NCBI RefSeq assembly: GCF_011751075.1
Contig: NZ_JAALLN010000002.1
Coordinates: 576,709 to 640,708, forward strand
DNA from: Flavobacterium poyangense
GTDB lineage: Bacteria; Bacteroidota; Bacteroidia; Flavobacteriales; Flavobacteriaceae
Reading direction: 5' to 3'
Length of the DNA: 64,000 bases
Shown here: positions 8,504-16,397 of the stretch, one piece after another
Position numbering within the stretch: the stretch's first letter is position 1
How the letters are laid out: each line of letters begins with the position of its first letter
The notes under the pieces: generated by a model
Databases searched by the model: none
What the model was told of the DNA's origin: nothing
The model's input: only the letters and a program-made list of their open reading frames with translations
Translations under genes and position numbers: made by a program

Positions 8504-9700
8504 ATGAATACATTTTCATTCAAATCAGTACTTGCAGCTTCTGTCTTTTTTGTTGGGGCAACCAGCTGTTTTGCGCAGGACGTTTTAGTAAATTCATTGA
8601 AACTAAATGCGAGTGATAAAAGTAAAGAGAGCTTTAAATTCACAGAACAAATTAATTTAGGAACCACTTCGGTTAAAGCACAAGGTTCTTCAGGAACCTG
8701 TTGGAGTTATTCTACAAACTCTTTTTTAGAGTCAGAAATGATTCGTTTAGGAAAGCAGCCTGTAGAATTATCTCAAATTTATTCTGCAAGAAATGTTTAT
8801 GTTGAAAAAGGAATTAATTATGTTCGTATGCATGGTGCTGTTACTTTGGGTGACGGAGGAGCATTGCATGATGTAATTAATATGTATAAAAAATACGGAA
8901 CTGTTCCAAGAGAGGTTTACACAGGATTAAACTACGGAACAGATAAAAATAAATTTGCAGAAATGGGAGCTCTTATCGAAGGAGTTTTAGCAGCAGTTGT
9001 TAAAAATCCAAATGGGGAGTTGACTCCAAACTGGCAAAAAGCATATGCTGCGGTTATCGATTCTTATTTAGGAAAAGTGCCGGATAATTTTGCTTACAAA
9101 GGAAAAAATTACACTCCACAATCTTTTGCTAAGGAAGTAGTAGGAATTAACCCTGATGACTATATCGAAATGTCTTCTTTTACAACAGCACCTTACTATC
9201 AGAAAACAATGATGGCAGTGCCGGACAACTGGTCTTTTGATCAGGTTTACAATGTAAAAGTAAATGATATGACAGATGTTATTGACAATGCTTTGAAAAA
9301 AGGATATACTGTAGCGTGGGCAACTGACGTAAGTGAGAAAAGCTTTAGCTGGAAAAATGGTGTAGCTTATGTTCCAACAAAAAAATACGATGATATGACG
9401 GCTGATGAAAAAGCTGACATGTTCAACGGACCAAAACCGGAACCGGAAATTACTCCTGAAATGCGCCAAGCTGCGTTTGATAACTATACTACTACAGACG
9501 ATCACGGAATGCACATTATTGGTTTGGCTAAAGATCAAACAGGAAGAGAATACTACATTGTAAAAAATTCTTGGGGAGAAACAAATGACTATAAAGGATT
9601 TTTGTTTGTAACTAAAAACTTCGTGAAATATAAAACGACTGCGTTATTAGTTAACAAAGGCGGAGTTCCTGCTGATATTGCTAAGAAATTAGGGGTTTAA
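8504..9700 (+). CDS. C1 family cysteine peptidase (bleomycin hydrolase/PepC-like), exported
   Basis: 398 residues with an N-terminal signal peptide (about residues 1-25, ending SCFAQ). The papain-type catalytic triad is in place: Cys66 in SGTCWSYS, His337 in DDHGMHIIGLA and Asn355 in VKNSWGE. The spacing, with an insert of about 270 residues between Cys and His, matches the bleomycin hydrolase/aminopeptidase C family rather than plain papain. It probably degrades peptides in the periplasm or outside the cell. A lipobox-like Cys22 (ATSC) could alternatively make it a lipoprotein. It is monocistronic, with a clear terminator downstream. Confidence 0.9.
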   Translation: MNTFSFKSVLAASVFFVGATSCFAQDVLVNSLKLNASDKSKESFKFTEQINLGTTSVKAQGSSGTCWSYSTNSFLESEMIRLGKQPVELSQIYSARNVYVEKGINYVRMHGAVTLGDGGALHDVINMYKKYGTVPREVYTGLNYGTDKNKFAEMGALIEGVLAAVVKNPNGELTPNWQKAYAAVIDSYLGKVPDNFAYKGKNYTPQSFAKEVVGINPDDYIEMSSFTTAPYYQKTMMAVPDNWSFDQVYNVKVNDMTDVIDNALKKGYTVAWATDVSEKSFSWKNGVAYVPTKKYDDMTADEKADMFNGPKPEPEITPEMRQAAFDNYTTTDDHGMHIIGLAKDQTGREYYIVKNSWGETNDYKGFLFVTKNFVKYKTTALLVNKGGVPADIAKKLGV

Positions 9701-9725
9701 TTGTATTGAACTTTTAGAAATATTG

Positions 9726-9759
9726 AAAAAGCGTTGCAAATTTTGCAGCGCTTTTTTTT
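9726..9759 (+). terminator. Rho-independent terminator of the C1 peptidase gene
   Basis: A hairpin AAAAAGCGTTGCAAA / TTTTGCAGCGC followed by eight T residues, 26 bp after the stop codon. Confidence 0.85.
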
Positions 9760-9789
9760 GGTCCGGAATATTCCCCTTTTATCGCATTT

Positions 9790-9890
9790 TTTGTCATTTC
9801 GTTGTACGATAAATCGCACTAGAAATTCACGCACAGTTTGCGGAATGTTGGATGTGATTTACTTCGTCTATTCGTTATCGCTCAGGTCTC
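9790..9890. repeat. Degenerate copies of two dispersed repeats
   Basis: TTGTCATTTCGTTGTACGA resembles the TGTCATTTCGAGGTACGA repeat at 12353 and 14403. ACTTCGTCTATTCGTTATCGC at 9861 resembles the GCTTCGCCAGTTCGCTATCGC unit at 27522, 53859 and 58878. Both copies are diverged and appear old. Confidence 0.55.
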
Positions 9891-9921
9891 GTGCCTGGAA
9901 TTGATAAAGAAAGCGGGTAAA

Positions 9922-10533
9922 CTAAACTTTCCTTCCGACAAATCGTATTACAGAACCTTTCCCGATGTGAAATTTCCCTTCATCCAGCATAATTTCTTCT
10001 TCGTCTAAAAGTAAAGTTTCGTAATTCTCAAAATCGGCCTGTAGTTCTTCCTTAGAGAATAAATCATCAATGTTGTCCGGTCCTCCGACTTTTGGATTTT
10101 GTTTTTTTAAATTTAAATGACTTTTGCTGAAAGCTTCAAAAATAATAATTCCGTCAGGTTTTAAATATTCATTTAGTTTTTTGTGAAGCTTAGATTTTGT
10201 TTCAGCAGAGAAATGTGCATAGATTAATCCGATTGCATCAAAAGATTCTTTTTCGAATTCCAGTTCTTCAAGATTACCAACAATATATTCTAAGTTTACG
10301 TGGTTGTCTTGGGCAAGTTTTAAGGCTTTTAACCGCCCTTCTGTGCTTAAATCAAACGAAGTGACACTCCAGTTCAGTTTTGCAGCAAATACCCCGTTAC
10401 GACCTTCGCCATCGGCTGGCATTAAGATCGATCCGGGTTTAAATTTTGGCAGCCATTCCTTAAAAAACAGATTAGGTTCTGTTCCGTATGCAAAGTCAGT
10501 GTCTTTGTATCTGTCGTCCCATTTTTGATTCAT
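9922..10533 (-). CDS. Class I SAM-dependent methyltransferase
   Basis: 203 residues. The N-terminus WDDRYKDTDFAYGTEPNLFF and the glycine-rich motif I PADGEGRNGVFAA identify a small Rossmann-fold methyltransferase. It resembles the group often annotated as TehB- or thiopurine-methyltransferase-like, in which SAM binds at the GEGRNG loop. SFDAIGLIYAHF corresponds to motif IV. The methyl acceptor is unknown. A TACTTTTG box lies 27 bp upstream. No operon partner is apparent. Confidence 0.82.
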   Translation of the reverse strand: MNQKWDDRYKDTDFAYGTEPNLFFKEWLPKFKPGSILMPADGEGRNGVFAAKLNWSVTSFDLSTEGRLKALKLAQDNHVNLEYIVGNLEELEFEKESFDAIGLIYAHFSAETKSKLHKKLNEYLKPDGIIIFEAFSKSHLNLKKQNPKVGGPDNIDDLFSKEELQADFENYETLLLDEEEIMLDEGKFHIGKGSVIRFVGRKV

Positions 10534-10559
10534 TTTGATTTCGATTTAAATTACGGTTT

Positions 10560-10567
10560 CAAAAGTA
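10560..10567 (-). promoter_or_regulatory. Candidate -7 box (TACTTTTG) of the methyltransferase gene
   Basis: Matches TAnnTTTG on the minus strand, 27 bp upstream of the start at 10533. Confidence 0.45.
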
Positions 10568-10615
10568 GTTCAGAAACTTTTTGACCGATAGGACAAAAGT
10601 GCAGTTTGCTATCAC

Positions 10616-11473
10616 TTATTTGAAGTTTTTTCGAAACGTTTCAGGGGAAAGCCCGGTATGTTTTTTAAAGAAGCGAATAAAATAAGAAACATCTTCATAA
10701 CCCATATAAGCTGCAATTTGATTTACCTGATTGGGTGTTGCCAGCAGATATCTTTTGCATTCCAGTATAATAGCTTCGTTGATAAGTTCCGAAGCTTTTT
10801 TGCTTAATAGTGTCCTGGTGATAGCATTAAGTTGATAAGAAGTGAGATGAAGCATTTTGGCGTAGGAGGCAATTTGTTTGTGTTTGAGAATGTGAGTGTC
10901 CAAAAGCGCCATAAATTCCTCCAAACGCTCTTGGGCGTATAAGTTGGAGTTGTTCTTTTGATTTTTGTTTTGTTCCCGCAAAAGTTCCAAGAAGAAAATA
11001 CCGAGATTGGCTTTAATAATTTCGATATAGTTTTCGTGTTTGTCATCGTATTCCTGAAAAACATAAGCTAGGATCGAAAGTATTTTTTGAAAAGTGTTCT
11101 TTTCAGGCTCATAGTGATTCTGACGGCTTACTTTGGGTAAAGAGGTATGGATTGTTTTGTCGTCTGAAGAATAAAAATTAGGGCTCAGCTGAATCATGTA
11201 GCCTGAACTTGCGGCATTTAGTTCTAATCGATGTGCTTGTCCCGGACGCACAAAAAAGACAGTATGATCCTTTATTTCATAACTTCTAAAGTCAATCTCA
11301 TGAAAGCCGGCTCCCTTTTGTAAAACTAAAATATGGTAGAAATCGTGCCGATGCAATTCCTGAATGAGGTTTTCTCCCAAAAGCAAATCCTGAACAGTAC
11401 GGATGCTAAAATTACGGAGATGATCTGTTTTTCCGGAAGTTGCTTTAATATGTCGAACCGGGATTTTTTCCAT
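10616..11473 (-). CDS. AraC-family transcriptional regulator
   Basis: 285 residues from the ATG at 11473 (MEKIPVRHIKAT). An N-terminal cupin domain has the metal- or ligand-pocket pattern ELHRHDFYHILVLQKG and FVRPGQAHRL. The C-terminal AraC helix-turn-helix pair ends GYEDVSYFIRFFKKHTGLSP. The frame stays open 42 codons further upstream, but a promoter-like TACATTTG box at 11492-11499 lies inside that extension and the extra residues are unlike the family, so I prefer the shorter start. It is divergent from the gene at 11658, which it might regulate. Confidence 0.85.
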   Translation of the reverse strand: MEKIPVRHIKATSGKTDHLRNFSIRTVQDLLLGENLIQELHRHDFYHILVLQKGAGFHEIDFRSYEIKDHTVFFVRPGQAHRLELNAASSGYMIQLSPNFYSSDDKTIHTSLPKVSRQNHYEPEKNTFQKILSILAYVFQEYDDKHENYIEIIKANLGIFFLELLREQNKNQKNNSNLYAQERLEEFMALLDTHILKHKQIASYAKMLHLTSYQLNAITRTLLSKKASELINEAIILECKRYLLATPNQVNQIAAYMGYEDVSYFIRFFKKHTGLSPETFRKNFK

Positions 11474-11491
11474 TTTGTTTTTGATGTTAAA

Positions 11492-11499
11492 CAAATGTA
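11492..11499 (-). promoter_or_regulatory. Candidate -7 box (TACATTTG) of the AraC gene at 10616-11473
   Basis: Exact TAnnTTTG match on the minus strand, 19 bp upstream of the chosen start codon. It decides between the two possible starts. Confidence 0.5.
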
Positions 11500-11657
11500 C
11501 AAAAGAGTATTGCGAAAACAGAGTCTGACCTTTGCAGAAATAGGTGTATTTCGACGTTTTTTGAGGTCGTTTGTGGAAGAAATGAGGAGTAAGATACAAT
11601 AAGTGAGTACCTTAGATTGAGTTTTAGAATGTTGACAACGATCTTATTTTAGTTGAT

Positions 11658-12332
11658 ATGAAAAAGTATGCACCCGTTTTTGCAGCGATTGCATGTGTTT
11701 TTTCTTTGAACTGTTTTGGCCAGAAGAGTGATATTGTTCTTGCTAACGCGAAAATAAAAAATGCACAATCGAAATCTGACAAGATTCCCAATGCCGATCT
11801 TGTTATAGAATCTTATCGCGTTGAAGAAACCATTAATATGGCTTTTGGAAACCGAACCACTACTTATGAAGTTTCTAATTTAAACATGGTTAATACCTAT
11901 GATTTGGGGCCTCACAATACCCGAACGGTGACGATACAATATGCAAAACCAAAAGAAAAGACAGTAGGGAACACCATAGAAGCGAAAACCATTGTTGATA
12001 CTCCAAAAGTGGTTATAAAGCCGGTTAAAGTCAGTGTTGTTCCTCCGGGGAAAAAAGAAAAATACATCACGATAAATCTGGTCAATACTTATGAAAAAGT
12101 GTTGGACCGTGGCTACAAATCGATAGAGATGCTTAAAAAAGTAGCAGATCGGTCTTATTTTGAAAATGACATGGTTGCCGCAGCTAAATATTATGCGCAA
12201 TTATTTGATATGGCTTCCAATTTAGAAGCCTCTTACTATTTTCGATATGCCCAATCCTTGAAGGGAATTAATGAAATGGAGAAATATGAGGAGATGATGA
12301 GGTTGTTTAAAAGTAAAAATGGAAGTAAGTAA
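11658..12332 (+). CDS. Secreted protein resembling the N-terminal region of PorE/OmpA-family proteins
   Basis: 224 residues with a signal peptide (MKKYAPVFAAIACVFSLNCFG). The last 80 residues (YEKVLDRGYKSIEMLKKVADRSYFENDMVAAAKYYAQLFDM, then EASYYFRYAQSLKGI) look like the tetratricopeptide start of the long OmpA-family proteins found near T9SS genes. There is no WD40-like or OmpA peptidoglycan-binding domain after it. It is therefore either a stand-alone short relative or a degraded remnant. The region of about residues 40-125 has no recognisable domain. It is convergent with the serine hydrolase gene and shares its terminator. The family assignment is from memory of sequence pattern only. Confidence 0.55.
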   Translation: MKKYAPVFAAIACVFSLNCFGQKSDIVLANAKIKNAQSKSDKIPNADLVIESYRVEETINMAFGNRTTTYEVSNLNMVNTYDLGPHNTRTVTIQYAKPKEKTVGNTIEAKTIVDTPKVVIKPVKVSVVPPGKKEKYITINLVNTYEKVLDRGYKSIEMLKKVADRSYFENDMVAAAKYYAQLFDMASNLEASYYFRYAQSLKGINEMEKYEEMMRLFKSKNGSK

Positions 12333-12341
12333 AAAGTGAAT

Positions 12342-12386
12342 TTCCTTTAATACTGTCATTTCGAGGTACGAGAAATCACATACGTA
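12342..12386. repeat. 45-bp direct repeat, left copy
   Basis: Identical over 45 bp to 14391-14435 (begins TTCCTTTAATACTGTCATTT and ends CACATACGTA). The two copies flank the serine hydrolase gene in direct orientation, about 2.05 kb apart. Confidence 0.9.
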
Positions 12387-12445
12387 CTTCTACAAAGATT
12401 GGTAACATGCTACATGAGGCTTCTATTATGATTGCACTAATAAAC

Positions 12446-12480
12446 AAAAAAGAGCATCGTTTATATCGATGCTCTTTTTG
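12446..12480. terminator. Bidirectional terminator between convergent genes
   Basis: A hairpin AAAAAGAGCATCG / CGATGCTCTTTTT with A and T tracts on its two sides. It is suited to end transcription from both 11658-12332 (+) and 12563-14137 (-). Confidence 0.85.
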
Positions 12481-12562
12481 ATTCAAAAGCGTAATGGTAG
12501 TGATTATTTACAGATCGTAATTTATCTTTATTTGATGTCTCTGGCTATTGAAATTTTATTTG

Positions 12563-14137
12563 TTACTTTATTCTTTGAAGATCTAAATCTTGAAAATCAA
12601 AACTAAAATCAATGGCTGGTGAGATGCCTTTCATTTTTATGCTTTGTGCTTTTCCTTCTTCGTCTAAACTGAATATGGCAAATGCATCGCAATTCATATC
12701 CTGATACTCCCATTTTATGGCAAATGTATTTGCTTTGTAAAGTTGCATAGGTCCATTTAGTTTTGGGGAACGAAGAGATTTAAACCATAATTGATTTCCT
12801 TTTAAGAATACTTCTGTTTTTCCGAACCATTTGTCTTCGTACAAGCCAATGAAATCTTCGTTTTTGATTTTGCTGTTTTTGGCTTTGTTTACGGTTTCCC
12901 AAACTTTTTTGACTACTTCGTTGTCGCTGTTCTGTTGTGATTGAAAAAAGGCAGCGTTTTTGTCGATCCATCCAAAATCGTCCAGACCTAAATAACTGTC
13001 AATAATTGTTTGACTTACAGAAGAGAAAACACCGGCGCCACCATTTTCGGTATTGGTTAAAATCACGACACCTAAATTTAAATCCGGAATCATCGTAACT
13101 ATAGAAAGCATTCCCGGTAATCCTCCGGTATGGGAGACGCTTAAATTTCCTTTTACATCAGCCAAAAACCAACCTAATCCATATCCGCTAAAATGTTGGT
13201 TGTATCTTGGATTCGGATCAGCGGGCAGTACAGAGTACAATTTCCACATTTCGTTTTGTCTTTCCGGAGAGAAAAGTTGTTTGTCTAAAGCGTCACCATA
13301 TTTTCCCTTGTTTAGTTGTACCAAGACCCATTTTGACATGTCGTCTACATTGGATACAATTCCGCCCGGAGCACCGTTTACCATTTCTTCAAATCCCTGA
13401 ATGGTTCTTATTTTGTTATTCTCGGTACCGTTTGTGGAGTGGGGTGTCGCTAAGTTAGATTTGTCTTTTATGTCTTTAAGAGAGGTATAGGAGTGATTCA
13501 TTTGCAAAGGATTCATGATTTTGGTTTCTACAAATTTCTCCCAGCTCATTCCACTAACTCTTGCGGTCAATTCACCTGCTACAAAATAAAGAAGATTGTC
13601 ATAGTCAAATTGTGTTCTAAATTCTGAAACAGGTTTAAAGTATTGAAAATTGCTTAAAACATCTTTCATGGTAAAATCTGCACCATTTGGAAAAAACATT
13701 AAATCTCCTGCGCCTAAGCCAAGTCCGCTTCGATGGCAGAGTAAATCTTCTATAAGGAAATGTTCCGTGACATAATCATTGTACATTTTAAATTCGGGAA
13801 CATGAGTTTTTACTTTATCTTTCCAGGAGATTTTTCCTTCGTCGACTAAAATAGCTAAAGCAGCGGTAGTGAAAGCTTTGCTGTTAGAAGCAATTTGAAA
13901 ATTGGTGTGCTCATCAACAGCTTGTTTTGTGTTGACAGACTTGACGCCATATCCTTTTTTGTGTATCACTTTTCCGTCTTTTATGATGGCTACAGCAGCT
14001 CCGGCAACATTGAATTTTTTGATTGATTTTTCGACAAGTGAATCAATTTCTTTCGGGGAAAGCTGAGCGAAGAGATGACTGCTGCAGAATAATAGTAAAA
14101 GGGTTAAAATGGATAAAAAGGATTTTGGTTTTTTCAT
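12563..14137 (-). CDS. Serine hydrolase of the beta-lactamase/PBP4-like family, exported
   Basis: 524 residues. A signal peptide (about residues 1-25, ending HLFAQ) is followed by a class C beta-lactamase-like domain. The catalytic residues are visible as SxxK at Ser84-Lys87 (SNSK), YxN at Tyr179-Asn181 (YDN) and HTGG at 336-339. The C-terminal ~100 residues form a beta-rich domain of the DUF3471 type. Such proteins include D-aminopeptidases, esterases and PBP-like enzymes, so the substrate is open. It has no regulatory neighbour. It is bracketed by 45-bp direct repeats that could delete it by recombination. Confidence 0.88.
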   Translation of the reverse strand: MKKPKSFLSILTLLLLFCSSHLFAQLSPKEIDSLVEKSIKKFNVAGAAVAIIKDGKVIHKKGYGVKSVNTKQAVDEHTNFQIASNSKAFTTAALAILVDEGKISWKDKVKTHVPEFKMYNDYVTEHFLIEDLLCHRSGLGLGAGDLMFFPNGADFTMKDVLSNFQYFKPVSEFRTQFDYDNLLYFVAGELTARVSGMSWEKFVETKIMNPLQMNHSYTSLKDIKDKSNLATPHSTNGTENNKIRTIQGFEEMVNGAPGGIVSNVDDMSKWVLVQLNKGKYGDALDKQLFSPERQNEMWKLYSVLPADPNPRYNQHFSGYGLGWFLADVKGNLSVSHTGGLPGMLSIVTMIPDLNLGVVILTNTENGGAGVFSSVSQTIIDSYLGLDDFGWIDKNAAFFQSQQNSDNEVVKKVWETVNKAKNSKIKNEDFIGLYEDKWFGKTEVFLKGNQLWFKSLRSPKLNGPMQLYKANTFAIKWEYQDMNCDAFAIFSLDEEGKAQSIKMKGISPAIDFSFDFQDLDLQRIK

Positions 14138-14348
14138 GTTTTTGGTTTGATGGTTTAATGTGATTTTATTTTAAGTAAGTTTTTACCTGTGAAACGAATA
14201 TATAAAATAAAAGAACATCTAAATAGCCTGAACTTGGATTTTAAGATGGGGGGGGGTAAAAGAGGGAGAATTTTATTAGTGTCCTCCGACTTCGTTCTGG
14301 GGACATCCGTTTTTTAAACTACTATATGTTGTACCTTATTATATAACA

Positions 14349-14379
14349 AACCCGACAGATTTTTAAAACCTGTCGGGTT
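14349..14379. repeat. Palindromic hairpin repeat (CCCGACAG family)
   Basis: Arms AACCCGACAG and CTGTCGGGTT around TTTTTAAAAC. Same family as 6387-6419 and 6511-6533, where the central GACAGGTTTTTAAAACCTGTC is kept and the outer bases co-vary (CCAGAC/GTCTGG against CCCGAC/GTCGGG). The compensatory change supports selection for the folded form. Confidence 0.7.
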
Positions 14380-14390
14380 GTGAGGGGAAA

Positions 14391-14502
14391 TTCCTTTAAT
14401 ACTGTCATTTCGAGGTACGAGAAATCACATACGTAATTCGACAGTGATTGGTGACATACTGTGTGGAATTTCTAGTGTGATTCCTCATTCTTTGGAATGA
14501 CA
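14391..14502. repeat. TGTCATTTCGA inverted repeat with right 45-bp copy
   Basis: Starts with the right copy of the 45-bp direct repeat (to 14435). It also forms a long imperfect palindrome of its own: TGTCATTTCGAGGTACGAGA on the left pairs with the TCTTTGGAATGACA side on the right. A palindromic repeat of this type is common in Flavobacteria intergenic regions. Confidence 0.75.
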
Positions 14503-14542
14503 AATGACTATCTAATTTCAGCACAGTGCTTCGGTTATAAGC

Positions 14543-14580
14543 AAAAAAAAAAGACTATCGTAATGATAGTCTTTTTTTTA
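14543..14580 (-). terminator. Terminator of the tRNA-Asn transcript
   Basis: A perfect hairpin GACTATC-GTAAT-GATAGTC with A and T tracts on both sides, directly after the second tRNA in the minus-strand direction. Confidence 0.85.
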
Positions 14581-14582
14581 AG

Positions 14583-14656
14583 CTCCCCCTCTTGGGCTCG
14601 AACCAAGGACCCTCTGATTAACAGTCAGATGCTCTAACCAACTGAGCTAAGGAGGA
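14583..14656 (-). tRNA. tRNA-Asn(GTT), copy 2
   Basis: 74 nt. On the minus strand the acceptor stem is TCCTCCT paired with AGGGGGA, followed by discriminator G. The anticodon loop CTGTTAA gives anticodon GTT and the T loop GGTTCGAGCC is intact. CCA is not encoded. It is identical to the copy at 14696-14769, with a 39-bp spacer between them. Confidence 0.95.
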
Positions 14657-14695
14657 ATCACCTTAAAGGTAAATATGTTTGCTAAAAAAAAGTTG

Positions 14696-14769
14696 CTCCC
14701 CCTCTTGGGCTCGAACCAAGGACCCTCTGATTAACAGTCAGATGCTCTAACCAACTGAGCTAAGGAGGA
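14696..14769 (-). tRNA. tRNA-Asn(GTT), copy 1
   Basis: 74 nt, identical in sequence to the downstream copy, with anticodon GTT. It begins 83 bp after the rseP stop codon on the same strand. The pair was probably produced by tandem duplication and is co-transcribed to the hairpin at 14543-14580. Confidence 0.95.
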
Positions 14770-14852
14770 AGATGTTGTTCTTTTTAGCGAGTGCAAATAT
14801 AGATCAATTTTTGGTTTCTAAAAAACATTTTTGCTCTTTTTTTTCAAAAAAA

Positions 14853-16196
14853 TTATTTGCCGACAATTGCTTTGTAAATATCGTTACCATTAGCAAATAA
14901 AAGCAATGAGATAAGTAAAACGAAACCAACCATTTGTGCATTCTCTAAGAATTTATCACTCGGTTTTCGGCCACTAATTATTTCGTACAATAAAAACATC
15001 ACATGTCCACCGTCAAGAGCAGGAATCGGCAATAAGTTCATTACTCCAAGCATAATTGACAGTAAAGCCGTGATCGACCAGAAAGCTTCCCAGCTCCATG
15101 TTTTAGGAAAAACATTAAAAATAGCGGCAAAACCACCTACTTGTTTGTAAGCTTTCGTTTCCGGATTAAAGATTAATTTAAGTTGTTTACCATATCCTAC
15201 CAATTGATCTTTTCCTCTTTCAATTCCAACCGGAATAGATTCTAAGAAAGAGAATTCTTTTTTACTGATCTTATAGTAACCTAATTTTTCAAGAGAATCC
15301 ATGTCTAAGCCTGCTAATTGCACTCCCAGTTTTCCCTCGTTATCTACTATTAGTTTTACTTTTTCTTCTTTTTGATTGCGAAGTAAAGTAGCCTCTATCG
15401 TTTTGCTTTTATTGTTTTCTAATATTGTTTTTGCCTCATCAAGATATTTTACCTTTTGTCCGTTTAGTGCTAAAAGGATATCTTTTGGTTTTAAGGCTGT
15501 ATTTTTAGAATTATCGGATACGTTTCCAATTACAAACGGAATACGAAAAGTAGCTAAAGCACCTTTTCCTGCTTTAGAATACTGATCAACAAAATCATTT
15601 GGGATGGTGATCGTTTTTTCTGTTCCGTTTCGGTCAATTATTACTTCTTTAGAAGTAGCTAATTTTCCATTAACATCGCTGTCATATCGAATTACTTTTT
15701 CACCGTCTATACCTACAATGATATCACCTGTTTTAAAACCGGCACTTAACATCGCTTTGTTCTCGATCAAAAGACCATCTTTTAAATCTTTATTGGCAAT
15801 AAACATTTCACCGTAAGCATAAGCCATCCCGATGTAGATCACAAAAGCAAGAATGAAATTTACCGTAACACCTCCCAGCATAATAATCAAACGTTGCCAG
15901 GCTGGTTTAGAACGAAATTCCCACGGTTGTGGAGGCAAAGCCATTTGCTCTTTGTCCATACTTTCGTCAATCATTCCGGAGATTTTTACATAACCTCCTA
16001 AAGGTAACCAACCGATTCCGTATTCAGTTTCGCCGATTTTCTTTTTTAACAGTGAATATTTCACGTCAAAAAACAAGTAAAATTTCTCAACTCTGGTTTT
16101 AAATAATTTTGCAGGAATAAAATGTCCTAATTCGTGAAGAATAATAAGTAATGATAAACTCAATAGAAATTGAGACAGCTTGATAACTATATCCAT
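14853..16196 (-). CDS. rseP: RIP metalloprotease RseP (site-2 protease)
   Basis: 447 residues. A zinc intramembrane protease that cuts membrane-bound anti-sigma factors and other single-pass proteins. The active site HELGH (His21, Glu22, His25) is in the first membrane helix and the third ligand is in PALDGGHVMF near residue 395. Two PDZ-like regions lie between (about residues 130-200 and 215-300, with GFKTGDIIVGIDGEKV and LKPKDILLALNGQKV). The length is normal. A TACTTTTG box lies 32 bp upstream of the start. The tRNA-Asn pair follows on the same strand. Confidence 0.95.
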   Translation of the reverse strand: MDIVIKLSQFLLSLSLLIILHELGHFIPAKLFKTRVEKFYLFFDVKYSLLKKKIGETEYGIGWLPLGGYVKISGMIDESMDKEQMALPPQPWEFRSKPAWQRLIIMLGGVTVNFILAFVIYIGMAYAYGEMFIANKDLKDGLLIENKAMLSAGFKTGDIIVGIDGEKVIRYDSDVNGKLATSKEVIIDRNGTEKTITIPNDFVDQYSKAGKGALATFRIPFVIGNVSDNSKNTALKPKDILLALNGQKVKYLDEAKTILENNKSKTIEATLLRNQKEEKVKLIVDNEGKLGVQLAGLDMDSLEKLGYYKISKKEFSFLESIPVGIERGKDQLVGYGKQLKLIFNPETKAYKQVGGFAAIFNVFPKTWSWEAFWSITALLSIMLGVMNLLPIPALDGGHVMFLLYEIISGRKPSDKFLENAQMVGFVLLISLLLFANGNDIYKAIVGK

Positions 16197-16227
16197 TTTT
16201 AATTTTTAGTTCGTAATTTTTAACGCA

Positions 16228-16235
16228 CAAAAGTA
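16228..16235 (-). promoter_or_regulatory. Candidate -7 box (TACTTTTG) of rseP
   Basis: TAnnTTTG match on the minus strand, 32 bp upstream of the start at 16196. Confidence 0.45.
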
Positions 16236-16332
16236 ACGTTTCTATTTTAATTTGATAGCGCAATATAATATATAAGGTTTTAAATGTTTGTTAATTAATA
16301 AACATTTTGATTTCTACTTTTATGCAGATACT

Positions 16333-16392
16333 GTAACTTTACTTTTTATATACGACCACTCCGATAGGTCGCTTAGAACGATTAAAAGTTAC
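16333..16392 (+). promoter_or_regulatory. Nested inverted repeats in the promoter of the Old Yellow Enzyme gene
   Basis: An outer inverted repeat GTAACTTT (16333-16340) / AAAGTTAC (16385-16392) encloses an inner one, CGACC (16353-16357) / GGTCG (16367-16371). It ends 5 bp before the start codon. The layout fits an operator or a leader hairpin. A related TTTTATACGACCA motif occurs at 19123-19135, upstream of the MFS gene. Confidence 0.45.
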
Positions 16393-16397
16393 AACAT

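Noticed and set aside
9068..9538. 156-codon minus-strand frame inside the C1 peptidase gene
   Set aside because: A shadow of a well-supported gene. Its sequence is low-complexity and Cys/His/Phe-rich, as expected for antisense frames.
11474..11599. Longer start for the AraC gene
   Set aside because: The extra 42 residues contain the promoter-like TACATTTG and do not resemble AraC N-termini.
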